Source: Oscillospiraceae bacterium
GTDB taxonomy: Bacteria > Bacillota > Clostridia > Oscillospirales > Ruminococcaceae
Assembly: GCA_003453215.1 (NCBI GenBank)
Contig: DMMB01000041.1
Location: 1 to 9,525 of the forward strand
Direction of reading: 5' to 3'
DNA: 9,525 nt
The stretch's first letter is position 1. Every line of letters begins with the position of its first letter. Below the pieces are notes generated by a model. That model ran no database searches, had not been told where the DNA came from, and saw nothing but the letters and a program-made list of their open reading frames with translations. A program made the position numbers and the translations under genes. Positions 1-6,697 of this stretch are shown here, one piece after another.

Positions 1-170
1 AGCGCCGGGGCGGGCGCAGCCCGTCACAGCCATCGGGACGATGGCTGCCCTGCGGGGCGGCCGGGCACCCGGTGGAAGCAGGGAATAGATGAGAATCCCC
101 GGCTTTTGGCGAAAACCAAAGCAGGGAGAACACCGGCCCATGGTACAAAGTGCGGGTGGGAAGCAAAAAG
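1..170. other. Unassigned GC-rich segment with small inverted repeats
   Basis: I recognise no gene here. The + strand is open in frame 1 from the left edge to a TAG at 211-213, but that reading would run through the serS promoter. Frame 2 stops at 86-88. Neither translation resembles a family I know. Inverted repeats are visible: CAGCCATCG / CGATGGCTG at 27-35 and 39-47 (perfect, 3-base spacer), CCGGG / CCCGG at 61-72, and a GCTTT(T)GG / CCAAAGC pair at 102-122 with one bulged T. No T-run follows any of them, so they do not look like ordinary terminators. I see no T-box core motif, tRNA, or SRP, tmRNA or RNase P signature. The segment could be the tail of an upstream gene or the end of a structured RNA. 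Confidence 0.3.
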
Positions 171-174
171 AGGC

Positions 175-203
175 TTGCCAAGTGGACGGCGAGTGGGTAT
201 AAT
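175..203 (+). promoter_or_regulatory. Sigma-A type promoter of serS
   Basis: The -35 box TTGCCA (175-180) and a consensus -10 box TATAAT (198-203) are separated by exactly 17 bases. Transcription would start near 210, leaving a leader of about 30 bases. An AAGGAAG ribosome binding site (228-234) sits 6 bases before the serS ATG. The short leader leaves no room for a T-box downstream of this promoter. Confidence 0.8.
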
Positions 204-240
204 AAACGGATAGAAACACACAGAAAGAAGGAAGATTCTG

Positions 241-1533
241 ATGCTGGATATTAAGGTGATAAGACAGGACCCGGAGCGGGTAAAGGCTGCGATGAAGAGC
301 CGCAACAAGGACATGGATAAGGAGATCGACGAGATCCTGGAAATCGATGTAGAGCGGCGCGCCATTAATGCGGCAGTGGATAACATGAAGGCCGAGCAGA
401 ATCGGGTTTCCAAGCTGATTCCGCAGTATAAAAAAGAGGGCAAAGATGTAGCCCCCATTCTGGCGGAGATGAAGGAGCTTTCCAATAAGATTACCGAAGA
501 CGGCGCCAAGCTGGCCGAACTGGAGGAAAAGCAGGATATTATTATCCACGCCATTCCCAATATTCCCAATGAGAGCGTGCCGATTGGCAAAGATGACACC
601 GAAAATGTGGAGCTGCGCCGCTGGGGCGAGCCGACGCACTTTGACTATGAGCCGCTGGCTCACTGGGATCTGGGCGCCGACCTGGGCATTCTGGACCCTG
701 AAACTGCCGCGAAAGTAACCGGCAAGCGGTTCCACTTCTACCGGGGACTGGGCTGCCGGCTGGAGCGCAGCATCATTGCGTTCTTTATGGATACCCACAG
801 CGCCCACGGCTATACCGAGATTTTCCCGCCCTTTATTGCCAATAAGGACAGCATGACCGGCACCGGGCAACTGCCCAAATTTGCGGAAGATATGTACAAG
901 CTGGAGGGGCTGGATTACTACCTGATCCCCACTGCTGAGGTACCGGTGACCAATATGTACCGCGGCGATATTCTGGATGGCAGCAAGCTGCCGATGAGCT
1001 TCTGTGCGTACTCCGCCTGCTTCCGCGGCGAGGCAGGCAGCGCCGGCCGGGATACCCGCGGCCTGATCCGGCAGCACGAGTTTAACAAAGTGGAACTGGT
1101 GAAATTTACCAAGCCCGAGGAAAGCTATGCCGAGCTGGAAAAGCTGACCCACGATGCGGAGCGCGTACTGCAGCTGCTGGGCCTGCCCTACCGCGTGGTG
1201 GTGCTTTCCACCGGCGACCTGGGCTTCAGCAGTGCCAAGACCTATGATATTGAGGTGTGGATGCCCAGCTACGGCCGCTATGTGGAGATTTCCTCCTGCA
1301 GCGATTTTGAGGACTTCCAGGCGCGCCGCGCTTCCATCCGCTATAAGGATAATCCCCAGGACAAGGCCAAGCTGGTGCACACCCTGAACGGCAGCGGTGT
1401 GGCGGTAGGCCGTACCGTGGCAGCTATTATGGAGAATTACCAGAACCCGGACGGCAGCATTACCGTTCCGGAGGTACTGCGTCCCTACATGGGCTGCGAC
1501 CGCATCACCAAGCAGGATACCGGAATTCTGTAA
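241..1533 (+). CDS. serS: Seryl-tRNA synthetase
   Basis: This class II aminoacyl-tRNA synthetase charges tRNA-Ser (and tRNA-Sec where present) with serine in the cytoplasm, via seryl-adenylate. At 430 residues it is full length for the bacterial family. The start is MLDIKVIRQDPE, as in other SerS proteins. Residues about 28-100 are charged and heptad-like, matching the long antiparallel coiled-coil arm that grips the tRNA-Ser variable arm. The catalytic core follows: TGTGQLPKF (206-214), the serine-pocket TAE (231-233), motif 2 with FRGEAGSAGRDTRG (261-274), EISSCSDFEDFQARR (349-363), and motif 3 NGSGVAVGRT (383-392) with its conserved Arg391. The ATG at 241 has an AAGGAAG site 6 bases upstream. 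The gene appears to be a single-gene transcription unit with its own promoter and terminator. Nothing is truncated or missing. Confidence 0.98.
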   Translation: MLDIKVIRQDPERVKAAMKSRNKDMDKEIDEILEIDVERRAINAAVDNMKAEQNRVSKLIPQYKKEGKDVAPILAEMKELSNKITEDGAKLAELEEKQDIIIHAIPNIPNESVPIGKDDTENVELRRWGEPTHFDYEPLAHWDLGADLGILDPETAAKVTGKRFHFYRGLGCRLERSIIAFFMDTHSAHGYTEIFPPFIANKDSMTGTGQLPKFAEDMYKLEGLDYYLIPTAEVPVTNMYRGDILDGSKLPMSFCAYSACFRGEAGSAGRDTRGLIRQHEFNKVELVKFTKPEESYAELEKLTHDAERVLQLLGLPYRVVVLSTGDLGFSSAKTYDIEVWMPSYGRYVEISSCSDFEDFQARRASIRYKDNPQDKAKLVHTLNGSGVAVGRTVAAIMENYQNPDGSITVPEVLRPYMGCDRITKQDTGIL

Positions 1534-1541
1534 TAAAAAAG

Positions 1542-1581
1542 AGGGGCAGCTGGCAGAGAGTCGGCTGTCCCTGTTCTTTTT
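1542..1581 (+). terminator. Rho-independent terminator of serS
   Basis: The arms AGGGGCAGC (1542-1550) and GCTGTCCCT (1564-1572) form nine pairs including one G-U, with a 13-base loop. A T-rich run, GTTCTTTTT, follows. It begins 8 bases after the serS stop codon. It separates serS from the next gene, for which I could not find a convincing promoter of its own. Confidence 0.85.
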
Positions 1582-1613
1582 ATGCTATAAACCAGAAAGG
1601 AAGGAACCAAACA

Positions 1614-2171
1614 ATGCGCAAGAACTTTGGAAAAAAGCCGTGGTTTTATCCGCTGCCGGTGCTGATTATTGGCACCTACGATGAAAATGGCGTGCCGGAT
1701 GCCATGAATGCCGCCTATGGGGGACTGTATACCTCCGATATGGTGGAATTCAGCATAGGGCACAACCGAAAGACCTTTAAAAATATCCAAAAGACGAAAG
1801 CCTTTACGGTAAGCTTTGCTGATGTGGAAAATATGGCGGCCAGCGACTATGTGGGGCTGGTTTCCGGCAATGATACGCCGGACAAAATGCAAAAGACGGG
1901 CTGGACCATTACCCGTTCCGAAAATGTGAATGCCCCCATTTTTGAGGAACTGCCGGTGACATGGGAATGTGAGCTGGTGCGTATAACAGAGGAAGGCAAC
2001 GTGCTGGGCCGGCTGAAAAACATCAGCGTAAGCGAAAAGGTGCTGGATGAAAACAGACAGATTTCGATGGAGAAATGGACGCCGCTGGTATTTGACCATG
2101 TAACCTATGACTACCTGAAAGTAGAAGGGGTGGCGGGAAAATCCTTTGAGGTGGGCAACCAGCTGAAGTAA
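1614..2171 (+). CDS. Flavin reductase family (FMN-binding) protein
   Basis: The 185-residue protein matches the Flavin_Reduct / DIM6-NTAB split-barrel family. Members bind FMN and either reduce free flavin with NAD(P)H or act as small flavoproteins in electron transfer. Visible family features are the N-terminal strand PLPVLIIGTYDENGVPDAM (13-31), followed by NAAYGGLYTSD (32-42) where the FMN phosphate and ring are usually held, then the SIGHNRKTFKNIQ block (47-59), KAFTVSFAD (62-70), and the SGNDTPDKMQKTGWT segment (84-98). The length is normal for a single-domain member. There is no signal peptide, so it is presumably cytoplasmic. The ATG is preceded by AGGAAGG (1598-1604) at 9 bases. It has no fused or neighbouring rubredoxin or oxygenase gene to indicate its electron partner, so the physiological role is open. 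The family call is firm; the substrate is not known. Confidence 0.9.
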   Translation: MRKNFGKKPWFYPLPVLIIGTYDENGVPDAMNAAYGGLYTSDMVEFSIGHNRKTFKNIQKTKAFTVSFADVENMAASDYVGLVSGNDTPDKMQKTGWTITRSENVNAPIFEELPVTWECELVRITEEGNVLGRLKNISVSEKVLDENRQISMEKWTPLVFDHVTYDYLKVEGVAGKSFEVGNQLK

Positions 2172-2228
2172 CCCCCTATAAACACCCGAAACGCCCGGAA
2201 AGGGGCCACCCCAATAAAGACAGAAGAA

Positions 2229-2268
2229 AAGCAAAAAAAGAGAGCCTTGCGGCTCTCTTTTTTTGCTT
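2229..2268. terminator. Bidirectional terminator between convergent genes
   Basis: This is a perfect 18-base inverted repeat. The left arm (2229-2246) reads AAGC, seven A, then GAGAGCC; a TTGC loop (2247-2250) follows; the right arm (2251-2268) is the exact complement, with seven T. Read on + it gives a GC stem followed by seven U for the flavin reductase gene. Read on - it gives the same for the lipoprotein gene, whose stop codon is 15 bases away at 2283-2285. One element therefore ends both transcripts. Confidence 0.95.
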
Positions 2269-2282
2269 GGGAATGGGAATGA

Positions 2283-3437
2283 TTAGCCAACGAAATTGAC
2301 CTTAACGTTGCTGAGTTCAGCATCGGTAGGATTGGACATTTCGGAGTTGTTATCCACAACGATTTCGCCGTTAACGATCTTGGCCAGTTCTGCCTGATAC
2401 TGCTCAACGGTGAAGTTCTTGAGGCTCCAGGTAGCGGTGGGCAGGCCAACCGCATTTTCCTTCGCGCTCAGAGTGGTGGCCTTGCCGGCGATGTCAGCAA
2501 AGTTGCCCTCGAACACATAAGCCAGACCCCACTGTACGCCATCGGTCAGACCCTTCATAGCGGAGGTGATGATGGTATCGGAGAGGGGGGATTGGTCGGT
2601 ATCAACGCCTACCATGTAAGCATCATTTTCGGCAGCAGCCTGAGCAACGGACTGATACATATTACCGCCGCAGCAGAAGATGACTTCGGTGCCGTTATTG
2701 TACCAGCCGGAAACGAGAGCCTGCAGCTCGGCAGAGGGAGAATAGGAAGTACCATACTGCCAGGTGTAGTTCAGCTCAACAGTCTTGCCCATTTCAGCAG
2801 CAGCCGCATTGGCGCCCTGAGCGAAGCCGTAACCGTAACGAACGCAAGCGGGGTTGGTGCCGCCGCCGCCGCCGGTGAAGCCGAGCTTTTCGAAGCCTTC
2901 CTTAACAACAGCGTAACCGGCCAGGTAGCCGCACTGCTCTTCGGCAAAGGTGATGCCGGCTACGTTAGCGCCGACAGAACCGCCATCGACAAAGAAGAAA
3001 GCAACATCGGGATACTCCGCAGCGATCTTGGTGAGAGCAGCCGCCTGCAGGAAGCCGGCGGTAACAACAGCCTTGGCGCCGTTATCGCAAGCAGCCTTCA
3101 TGGCATCGTAACGGTCATCATCGGTGGCCTTATCGCCATTGGCGGGCATGTAATACTTGTAGCTGAGGTTGTGGTTGGCAGCATACAGCTTAACGCCATC
3201 GAAGGTGCCCTGGTTGAAGGAACCATCCTTCAGCTGGCCAACATCGGTAACGAAGCCGATTTCATACTTGCCGTCCTCGGTGGTCATCTCATCGGCGATT
3301 TCATCGGCGTTGGTGATGACAGCGGAGGTGGGATCGGGGGTGGGATCAGGATCGGGGGTGGGAGCGGGCTTCTCGCCGCAGGCTACCATGGCAAGTACCA
3401 TGACGAGAGCGAGAGCGATTGCAAGAATCTTTTTCAT
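2283..3437 (-). CDS. nupN: BMP/PnrA-family nucleoside-binding lipoprotein
   Basis: This is the extracytoplasmic substrate-binding lipoprotein of an ABC importer, in the Bmp/PnrA/NupN family that binds purine nucleosides in characterised members. The 384 residues open with a lipoprotein signal peptide ending LAMVAC, so Cys20 should be lipidated. A Pro/Asp/Thr linker (about 24-38) then tethers the domain to the membrane. Family blocks follow: FVTDVGQLKDGSFNQGTFDG (62-81), FFFVDGG (147-153), TFAEEQCGYLAGYAV (163-177), VRYGYGFAQGAN (199-210), MVGVDTDQS (275-283) and SAMKGLTDGVQWG (292-304). By comparison with T. pallidum PnrA, likely ligand contacts are Phe74, Asn75, Asp151, Asp279 and Lys295. 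Tyr232 may replace the second stacking Phe. The start is set by GGAGGAG (3444-3450) 6 bases before ATG. It is divergent from its ATPase and permease genes. The exact nucleoside specificity is inferred and could differ. Confidence 0.9.
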   Translation of the reverse strand: MKKILAIALALVMVLAMVACGEKPAPTPDPDPTPDPTSAVITNADEIADEMTTEDGKYEIGFVTDVGQLKDGSFNQGTFDGVKLYAANHNLSYKYYMPANGDKATDDDRYDAMKAACDNGAKAVVTAGFLQAAALTKIAAEYPDVAFFFVDGGSVGANVAGITFAEEQCGYLAGYAVVKEGFEKLGFTGGGGGTNPACVRYGYGFAQGANAAAAEMGKTVELNYTWQYGTSYSPSAELQALVSGWYNNGTEVIFCCGGNMYQSVAQAAAENDAYMVGVDTDQSPLSDTIITSAMKGLTDGVQWGLAYVFEGNFADIAGKATTLSAKENAVGLPTATWSLKNFTVEQYQAELAKIVNGEIVVDNNSEMSNPTDAELSNVKVNFVG

Positions 3438-3468
3438 CTTTTTCTCCTCCAGAAAAATTTGTTTTTGC

Positions 3469-3491
3469 GGCGCCGCCGGGGTGGCGGTGCC
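3469..3491 (-). promoter_or_regulatory. Stem-loop at the 5' end of the lipoprotein mRNA
   Basis: On the minus strand GGCACCGCC pairs with GGCGGCGCC across a 5-base loop, giving eight G-C pairs with one A-C mismatch. Its first base lies about 5 bases after the start site predicted from the promoter at 3503-3531, and about 32 bases before the start codon, clear of the ribosome binding site. No T-run follows directly, so it is not an obvious terminator. A very 5'-terminal GC hairpin of this kind may protect an mRNA from 5'-end-dependent decay; that role is my inference. Confidence 0.5.
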
Positions 3492-3502
3492 AAAGCAAGT
3501 AT

Positions 3503-3531
3503 ATTATAGCAACCGATGGCAGGGGGCGCAA
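3503..3531 (-). promoter_or_regulatory. Extended -10 promoter of the lipoprotein gene
   Basis: On the minus strand a consensus TATAAT lies at 3508-3503, preceded by the extended -10 element (reading TGCTATAAT). A TTGCGC -35 box lies at 3531-3526, with 17-base spacing. The -35 matches consensus only in TTG, but the extended -10 compensates. Transcription would start near 3496. Confidence 0.75.
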
Positions 3532-3739
3532 CTATATTTTACCCTTTTTGTGGAATTCGCAAGAAAGCAAAGCGCAAATTTGGCGGAATTGTTTTGACAT
3601 TCTGTGAACAGAAGGAATGGTTCCTGAAAAAAGGGGCGGAAAAGGCCCGGGAGGGCCGGCGGATAATACCGGGAGAAAAAAGGCGGTAAATTAAACAAAA
3701 AGGCGGGCTGCATTTCTCCATGAGGCGAGGGGGTTCACC
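3532..3739. other. Divergent intergenic region between the two transporter promoters
   Basis: No gene is supported in this roughly 208-base stretch; short open frames here lack ribosome binding sites and family resemblance. It contains small inverted repeats: TTCTG/CAGAA (3600-3613), AGGAA/TTCCT (3613-3625), GGCCC/GGGCC (3644-3657) and GGAGAAA/TTTCTCC (3672-3678 with 3713-3719). It also has A-tract/GGCGG direct repeats, described separately. A consensus-like TTGACA at 3594-3599 has no -10 partner at a usable distance. I see no purine riboswitch aptamer and no recognisable PurR box. It is the natural place for an operator controlling the divergent transporter genes. Confidence 0.45.
3677..3706 (+). 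repeat. Direct repeat AAAAAGGCGG, 20-base period
   Basis: Two exact copies of AAAAAGGCGG lie at 3677-3686 and 3697-3706, so equivalent bases are 20 apart, close to two helical turns. A looser relative, AAAAAAGGGGCGG, ends at 3639. The second copy ends 33 bases before the -35 box of the ATPase operon. The spacing suits a dimeric activator, but no such protein is identified. Confidence 0.45.
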
Positions 3740-3768
3740 TTGCAATTCGTGCCGGCGGAATATATAAT
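3740..3768 (+). promoter_or_regulatory. Promoter of the nupOPQ operon
   Basis: TTGCAA (3740-3745) and a consensus TATAAT (3763-3768) are spaced by 17 bases. A second TATAAT abuts the first at 3769-3774, but it has no -35 box at a normal distance. Transcription would start near 3775, giving a leader of about 60 bases before the ATG at 3835. The leader shows no riboswitch that I can recognise. Confidence 0.8.
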
Positions 3769-3834
3769 TATAATGTTGTGATAGGCTCGATAGACGCACA
3801 GACCCGACCAAACAAACAGAAAGGGGGGTGGAGC

Positions 3835-5385
3835 ATGGAACAAAACCACAATAATGATTACATTATTGAGATGCTTCACATTACCAAAGAATTCCCCGGG
3901 ATTAAGGCGAATGACGATATTACCCTGCAGCTGCGGCGCGGGGAGATCCATGCGCTGCTGGGAGAGAACGGCGCCGGCAAAAGTACGCTGATGAGCGTGC
4001 TGTTTGGCCTGTACCAGCCGGAAAAGGGAGAAATCCGCAAAAACGGAAAGCCGGTAAAGATTAACGACCCCAATGACGCGACGGCCCTGGGCATCGGCAT
4101 GGTGCACCAGCACTTTAAGCTGATTGATGTATTTACGGTGCTGGATAATATTATTCTGGGTGCGGAAGATACCAAACTGGGCTTTTTGCAGAAAAAAGAA
4201 GCTCGGCGGAAGGTGAAAGAGCTTTCGGAAAAATACGGGCTGGCCATTGATATGGACGCCAAGGTGGAGGATATCACCGTAGGAATGCAGCAGCGCGTGG
4301 AAATCCTGAAGATGCTGTACCGCGACAATGAGATCCTCATCTTTGATGAGCCGACGGCGGTGCTGACCCCGCAGGAAATTGACGAACTGATGGAGATTAT
4401 GCGCAACCTGGCCAAAGAAGGCAAGAGCATTCTGTTCATCAGCCATAAGCTGAATGAGATTATGGCGGTGGCAGACCGCTGTACGGTACTGCGCAAAGGC
4501 AAATATGTGGGAACCATCGAGACAGCCAAGACCAACAAGCAGGAGCTGAGCAACATGATGGTGGGCCGCCCGGTGCAGCTGGAGGTGCAGAAAGCCCCCG
4601 CCAAGCCCGGCGAGGCGGTGCTGGAAATCGAGCACCTTTCGGTTCCCAGCAAGATGCATAAAAAGGACGCGGTGCACGATGTAAGCTTTACCGCCCGCAG
4701 CGGGGAAATTCTGTGCATTGCGGGAATTGACGGCAACGGCCAGACCGAACTGGTATATGGCCTGACCGGACTGGAAAAGACAAGCGGCGGCACCATAAGG
4801 CTGTGCGGGCAGGATATTACCCATGCCAGAATAAGAGAGCGCAGCCGGGAGATGTCCCATATCCCGGAGGACCGGCACAAGCATGGCCTGGTGCTGGATT
4901 TTACACTGGAACAGAACATGGTACTGCAGCGCTACTACGAGCCGAAATTCCAGAACCATGGCTTTATAAAGGCTGATGAGGTGCGCAGCTACGCCGAAGG
5001 GCTGATTGAGCAATTTGATGTGCGCAGCGGCCAGGGCCCCATTACGGTGGCGCGCAGCATGAGCGGCGGTAACCAGCAGAAGGCGATAGTAGCCCGCGAG
5101 CTGAACCGGGATAAGGCGCTGATTGTAGCGGTGCAGCCCACCCGCGGCCTGGATGTCGGCGCGATTGAGTATATCCACAAACAGCTGGTGGCGGAACGCG
5201 ACCGCGGCAAGGCGGTGCTGCTGGTCTCTCTGGAGCTGGATGAGGTGATGAGCCTTTCTGACCGCATCCTGGTGATGTATGAGGGAGAGATTGTGGGCGA
5301 ACTGGATCCTGCCAAGACCACTGTACAGGAAATGGGCCTATACATGGCCGGCGCCAAGCGGCAGAACGGAAAGGAGGAGGGCTGA
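3835..5385 (+). CDS. nupO: Nucleoside ABC transporter ATP-binding protein (two fused ATPase domains)
   Basis: This cytoplasmic protein supplies both nucleotide-binding domains of the importer and drives transport by ATP hydrolysis. I place the start at ATG 3835, 6 bases after AAGGGGGG (3821-3828), giving 516 residues; an in-frame GTG at 3778 lacks a ribosome binding site. Domain 1 has Walker A GENGAGKST (43-51), Q-loop Gln92, a signature region VGMQQRVE (149-156) and Walker B ILIFDEPT (167-174), with His204 as the switch histidine. Domain 2 has a degenerate Walker A, GIDGNGQTEL (297-306, no Lys), an intact signature SGGNQQ (410-415) and a Walker B where the Asp-Glu pair is Val433-Gln434 (VQPTRGLD). 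The second site thus looks non-hydrolytic, as in other NupO/YufO proteins. It is related to sugar ATPases such as RbsA, but the BMP lipoprotein and two flanking permeases favour nucleosides. Its stop is one base from the next start. Confidence 0.93.
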   Translation: MEQNHNNDYIIEMLHITKEFPGIKANDDITLQLRRGEIHALLGENGAGKSTLMSVLFGLYQPEKGEIRKNGKPVKINDPNDATALGIGMVHQHFKLIDVFTVLDNIILGAEDTKLGFLQKKEARRKVKELSEKYGLAIDMDAKVEDITVGMQQRVEILKMLYRDNEILIFDEPTAVLTPQEIDELMEIMRNLAKEGKSILFISHKLNEIMAVADRCTVLRKGKYVGTIETAKTNKQELSNMMVGRPVQLEVQKAPAKPGEAVLEIEHLSVPSKMHKKDAVHDVSFTARSGEILCIAGIDGNGQTELVYGLTGLEKTSGGTIRLCGQDITHARIRERSREMSHIPEDRHKHGLVLDFTLEQNMVLQRYYEPKFQNHGFIKADEVRSYAEGLIEQFDVRSGQGPITVARSMSGGNQQKAIVARELNRDKALIVAVQPTRGLDVGAIEYIHKQLVAERDRGKAVLLVSLELDEVMSLSDRILVMYEGEIVGELDPAKTTVQEMGLYMAGAKRQNGKEEG

Positions 5386-5386
5386 G

Positions 5387-6697
5387 ATGAGCAACAAACC
5401 AAAATCTCCACTGCTGAAAAAAGAATCCTCCTATTCGCTGCAGGCCTCGCTGATTTCTATTCTGATTGGCCTGCTGACCGGCGCCATTGTGGTGCTTATT
5501 GTAGGGGCCTTTAACCCGATGATTTCGCTGAAGGGTGCCTGGGACGGCATTCGTCTGGTGCTCTTTGGCGTGCTGAGCACCGGCCGCAACGCCGCCGGAG
5601 CCCTGACCTTTGGCTTTAATCCCGTCAACATCGGCAATATGCTGTTCCGGGCCACACCCCTTATTCTGACCGGTGTTTCGGTGGCGGTTGCCTTTAAGAC
5701 CGGCCTCTTTAATATCGGCGCGCCGGGCCAATACCTGGCCGGGACGGCGGCTTCGCTGTTCTTGGCGCTTTCCATCCCCAGCAGCGCGGTGCCCGCGTGG
5801 CTGATCTGGATCATTGCTTTTCTGGGCGGGATGCTGGCCGGCGCCCTGTGGGGTTCCATCCCCGGCCTGCTGAAAGCGACCCTGAACATCAATGAGGTAA
5901 TCGCCTGCATTATGACCAACTGGATTGCGGCGAGCCTTGTCACATGGCTCTTTGATATCAGCAACCTGAAAAACATGGTGGAGGGCAACAAGACCGGCTA
6001 CGTTTACAAAACGACCTACAATGGGGTAGCCACCTCCAAGATGGGGCTGGATAAGATTTTCCCCGGCAGCCAGGTAAACGGCGGCATTATCATTGCCATA
6101 GTGCTGGCGGTGCTGGTGTACATCATGCTGGAAAAGACCACCTTTGGATATGAACTGAAGGCCTGCGGCGCCAACCGGCACGCAGCGCGGTATGCCGGCA
6201 TCAATGATAAGCGCAACATCGTTCTTTCGATGGCCATTGCCGGCGCCATGGCGGGCGCCGCGGGTGCGCTGTATTACCTTTCCGGCAACACCGAATTTTT
6301 CTGGACCACCTATCAATCGCTGCCCAGCGAAGGCTTTGACGGCATTGCCGTGGCGCTGCTGGCGGTGAATAACCCCATCGGGGTAATCTTCAGCGGAATT
6401 TTTATGTCGCTGCTTTCCATTGCGGGCCTGCAGCTGACCAACCTGACCGCCTACAACGAATACATTACCGATGTAATTATTGCGGTGATTGTGTATCTGT
6501 CGGCATTCTCGCTGGTGATCCGGCTGTGGATCAGCGGACGGAAGAAGGCGGGAAAATCCATGCTGCCGTGGAAGAAAAAACAGCCGGAAGGCGCCGGGCT
6601 GATCCCGGACGCGGCCCCGACGGCGACGGCGGCGGAGGAACTGGCGCAGGAAAATACGGCGGAGGACGCTGAGACCGGAAAGGAGGCGGAAGCATAA
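5387..6697 (+). CDS. nupP: Nucleoside ABC transporter permease 1
   Basis: This is one of the two membrane subunits forming the nucleoside channel, in the BPD_transp_2 family (the branched-chain amino acid and sugar permease superfamily), NupP type. I chose ATG 5387, one base after the ATPase stop and behind AAGGAGGAGG (5371-5380), giving 436 residues. Roughly ten hydrophobic segments are visible, for example about 21-43, 88-103, 137-158, 170-190, 231-248, 279-298 and 362-381. The hallmark GLFNIGAPGQ is at 106-115. The cytoplasmic coupling loop GYELKACGANRHAARYAGI is at 254-272 and should contact the ATPase. After the last membrane segment there is a hydrophilic tail (about 384-436) that turns rich in Ala, Glu and Thr and looks disordered. 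The stop overlaps the next start by one base (TAATG), so translation is probably coupled. Confidence 0.93.
   Translation: MSNKPKSPLLKKESSYSLQASLISILIGLLTGAIVVLIVGAFNPMISLKGAWDGIRLVLFGVLSTGRNAAGALTFGFNPVNIGNMLFRATPLILTGVSVAVAFKTGLFNIGAPGQYLAGTAASLFLALSIPSSAVPAWLIWIIAFLGGMLAGALWGSIPGLLKATLNINEVIACIMTNWIAASLVTWLFDISNLKNMVEGNKTGYVYKTTYNGVATSKMGLDKIFPGSQVNGGIIIAIVLAVLVYIMLEKTTFGYELKACGANRHAARYAGINDKRNIVLSMAIAGAMAGAAGALYYLSGNTEFFWTTYQSLPSEGFDGIAVALLAVNNPIGVIFSGIFMSLLSIAGLQLTNLTAYNEYITDVIIAVIVYLSAFSLVIRLWISGRKKAGKSMLPWKKKQPEGAGLIPDAAPTATAAEELAQENTAEDAETGKEAEA

Noticed and set aside
120..170. Possible serS T-box (GTACAAAGTGCGGGTGGG looks faintly like the T-box core)
   Set aside because: The conserved core AGGGTGGNACCGCG is absent, there is no terminator/antiterminator pair before serS, and the serS promoter lies downstream of this segment.
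2592..3509. Long open frame on the + strand (305 codons) antisense to the lipoprotein gene
   Set aside because: It mirrors the lipoprotein gene, has no ribosome binding site, and its translation is a low-complexity Gly/Ile/Val product of the opposite strand's codon bias. The minus-strand frame has a full set of BMP-family motifs.
3594..3667. Consensus TTGACA (3594-3599) and GATAAT (3662-3667) as an extra + strand promoter
   Set aside because: They are 62 bases apart, and neither has a partner box at 16-18 bases.
3767..3795. Minus-strand promoter from the near-palindromic TATAATTATAAT at 3763-3774
   Set aside because: ATTATA at 3767-3772 would give a minus-strand -10, but the bases at the -35 position (3790-3795) do not resemble TTGACA.
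3778..3834. Upstream GTG start for the ABC ATPase, adding 19 residues
   Set aside because: It lies within a few bases of the predicted transcription start and has no ribosome binding site, whereas ATG 3835 has a purine-rich site at the right distance and a normal family N-terminus.
3691..5178. Long minus-strand open frame (495 codons) opposite the ABC ATPase
   Set aside because: The translation is rich in His, Gln, Leu and Arg with no family motif, as expected for the complement of a GC-biased gene. The + strand carries a complete ATPase.
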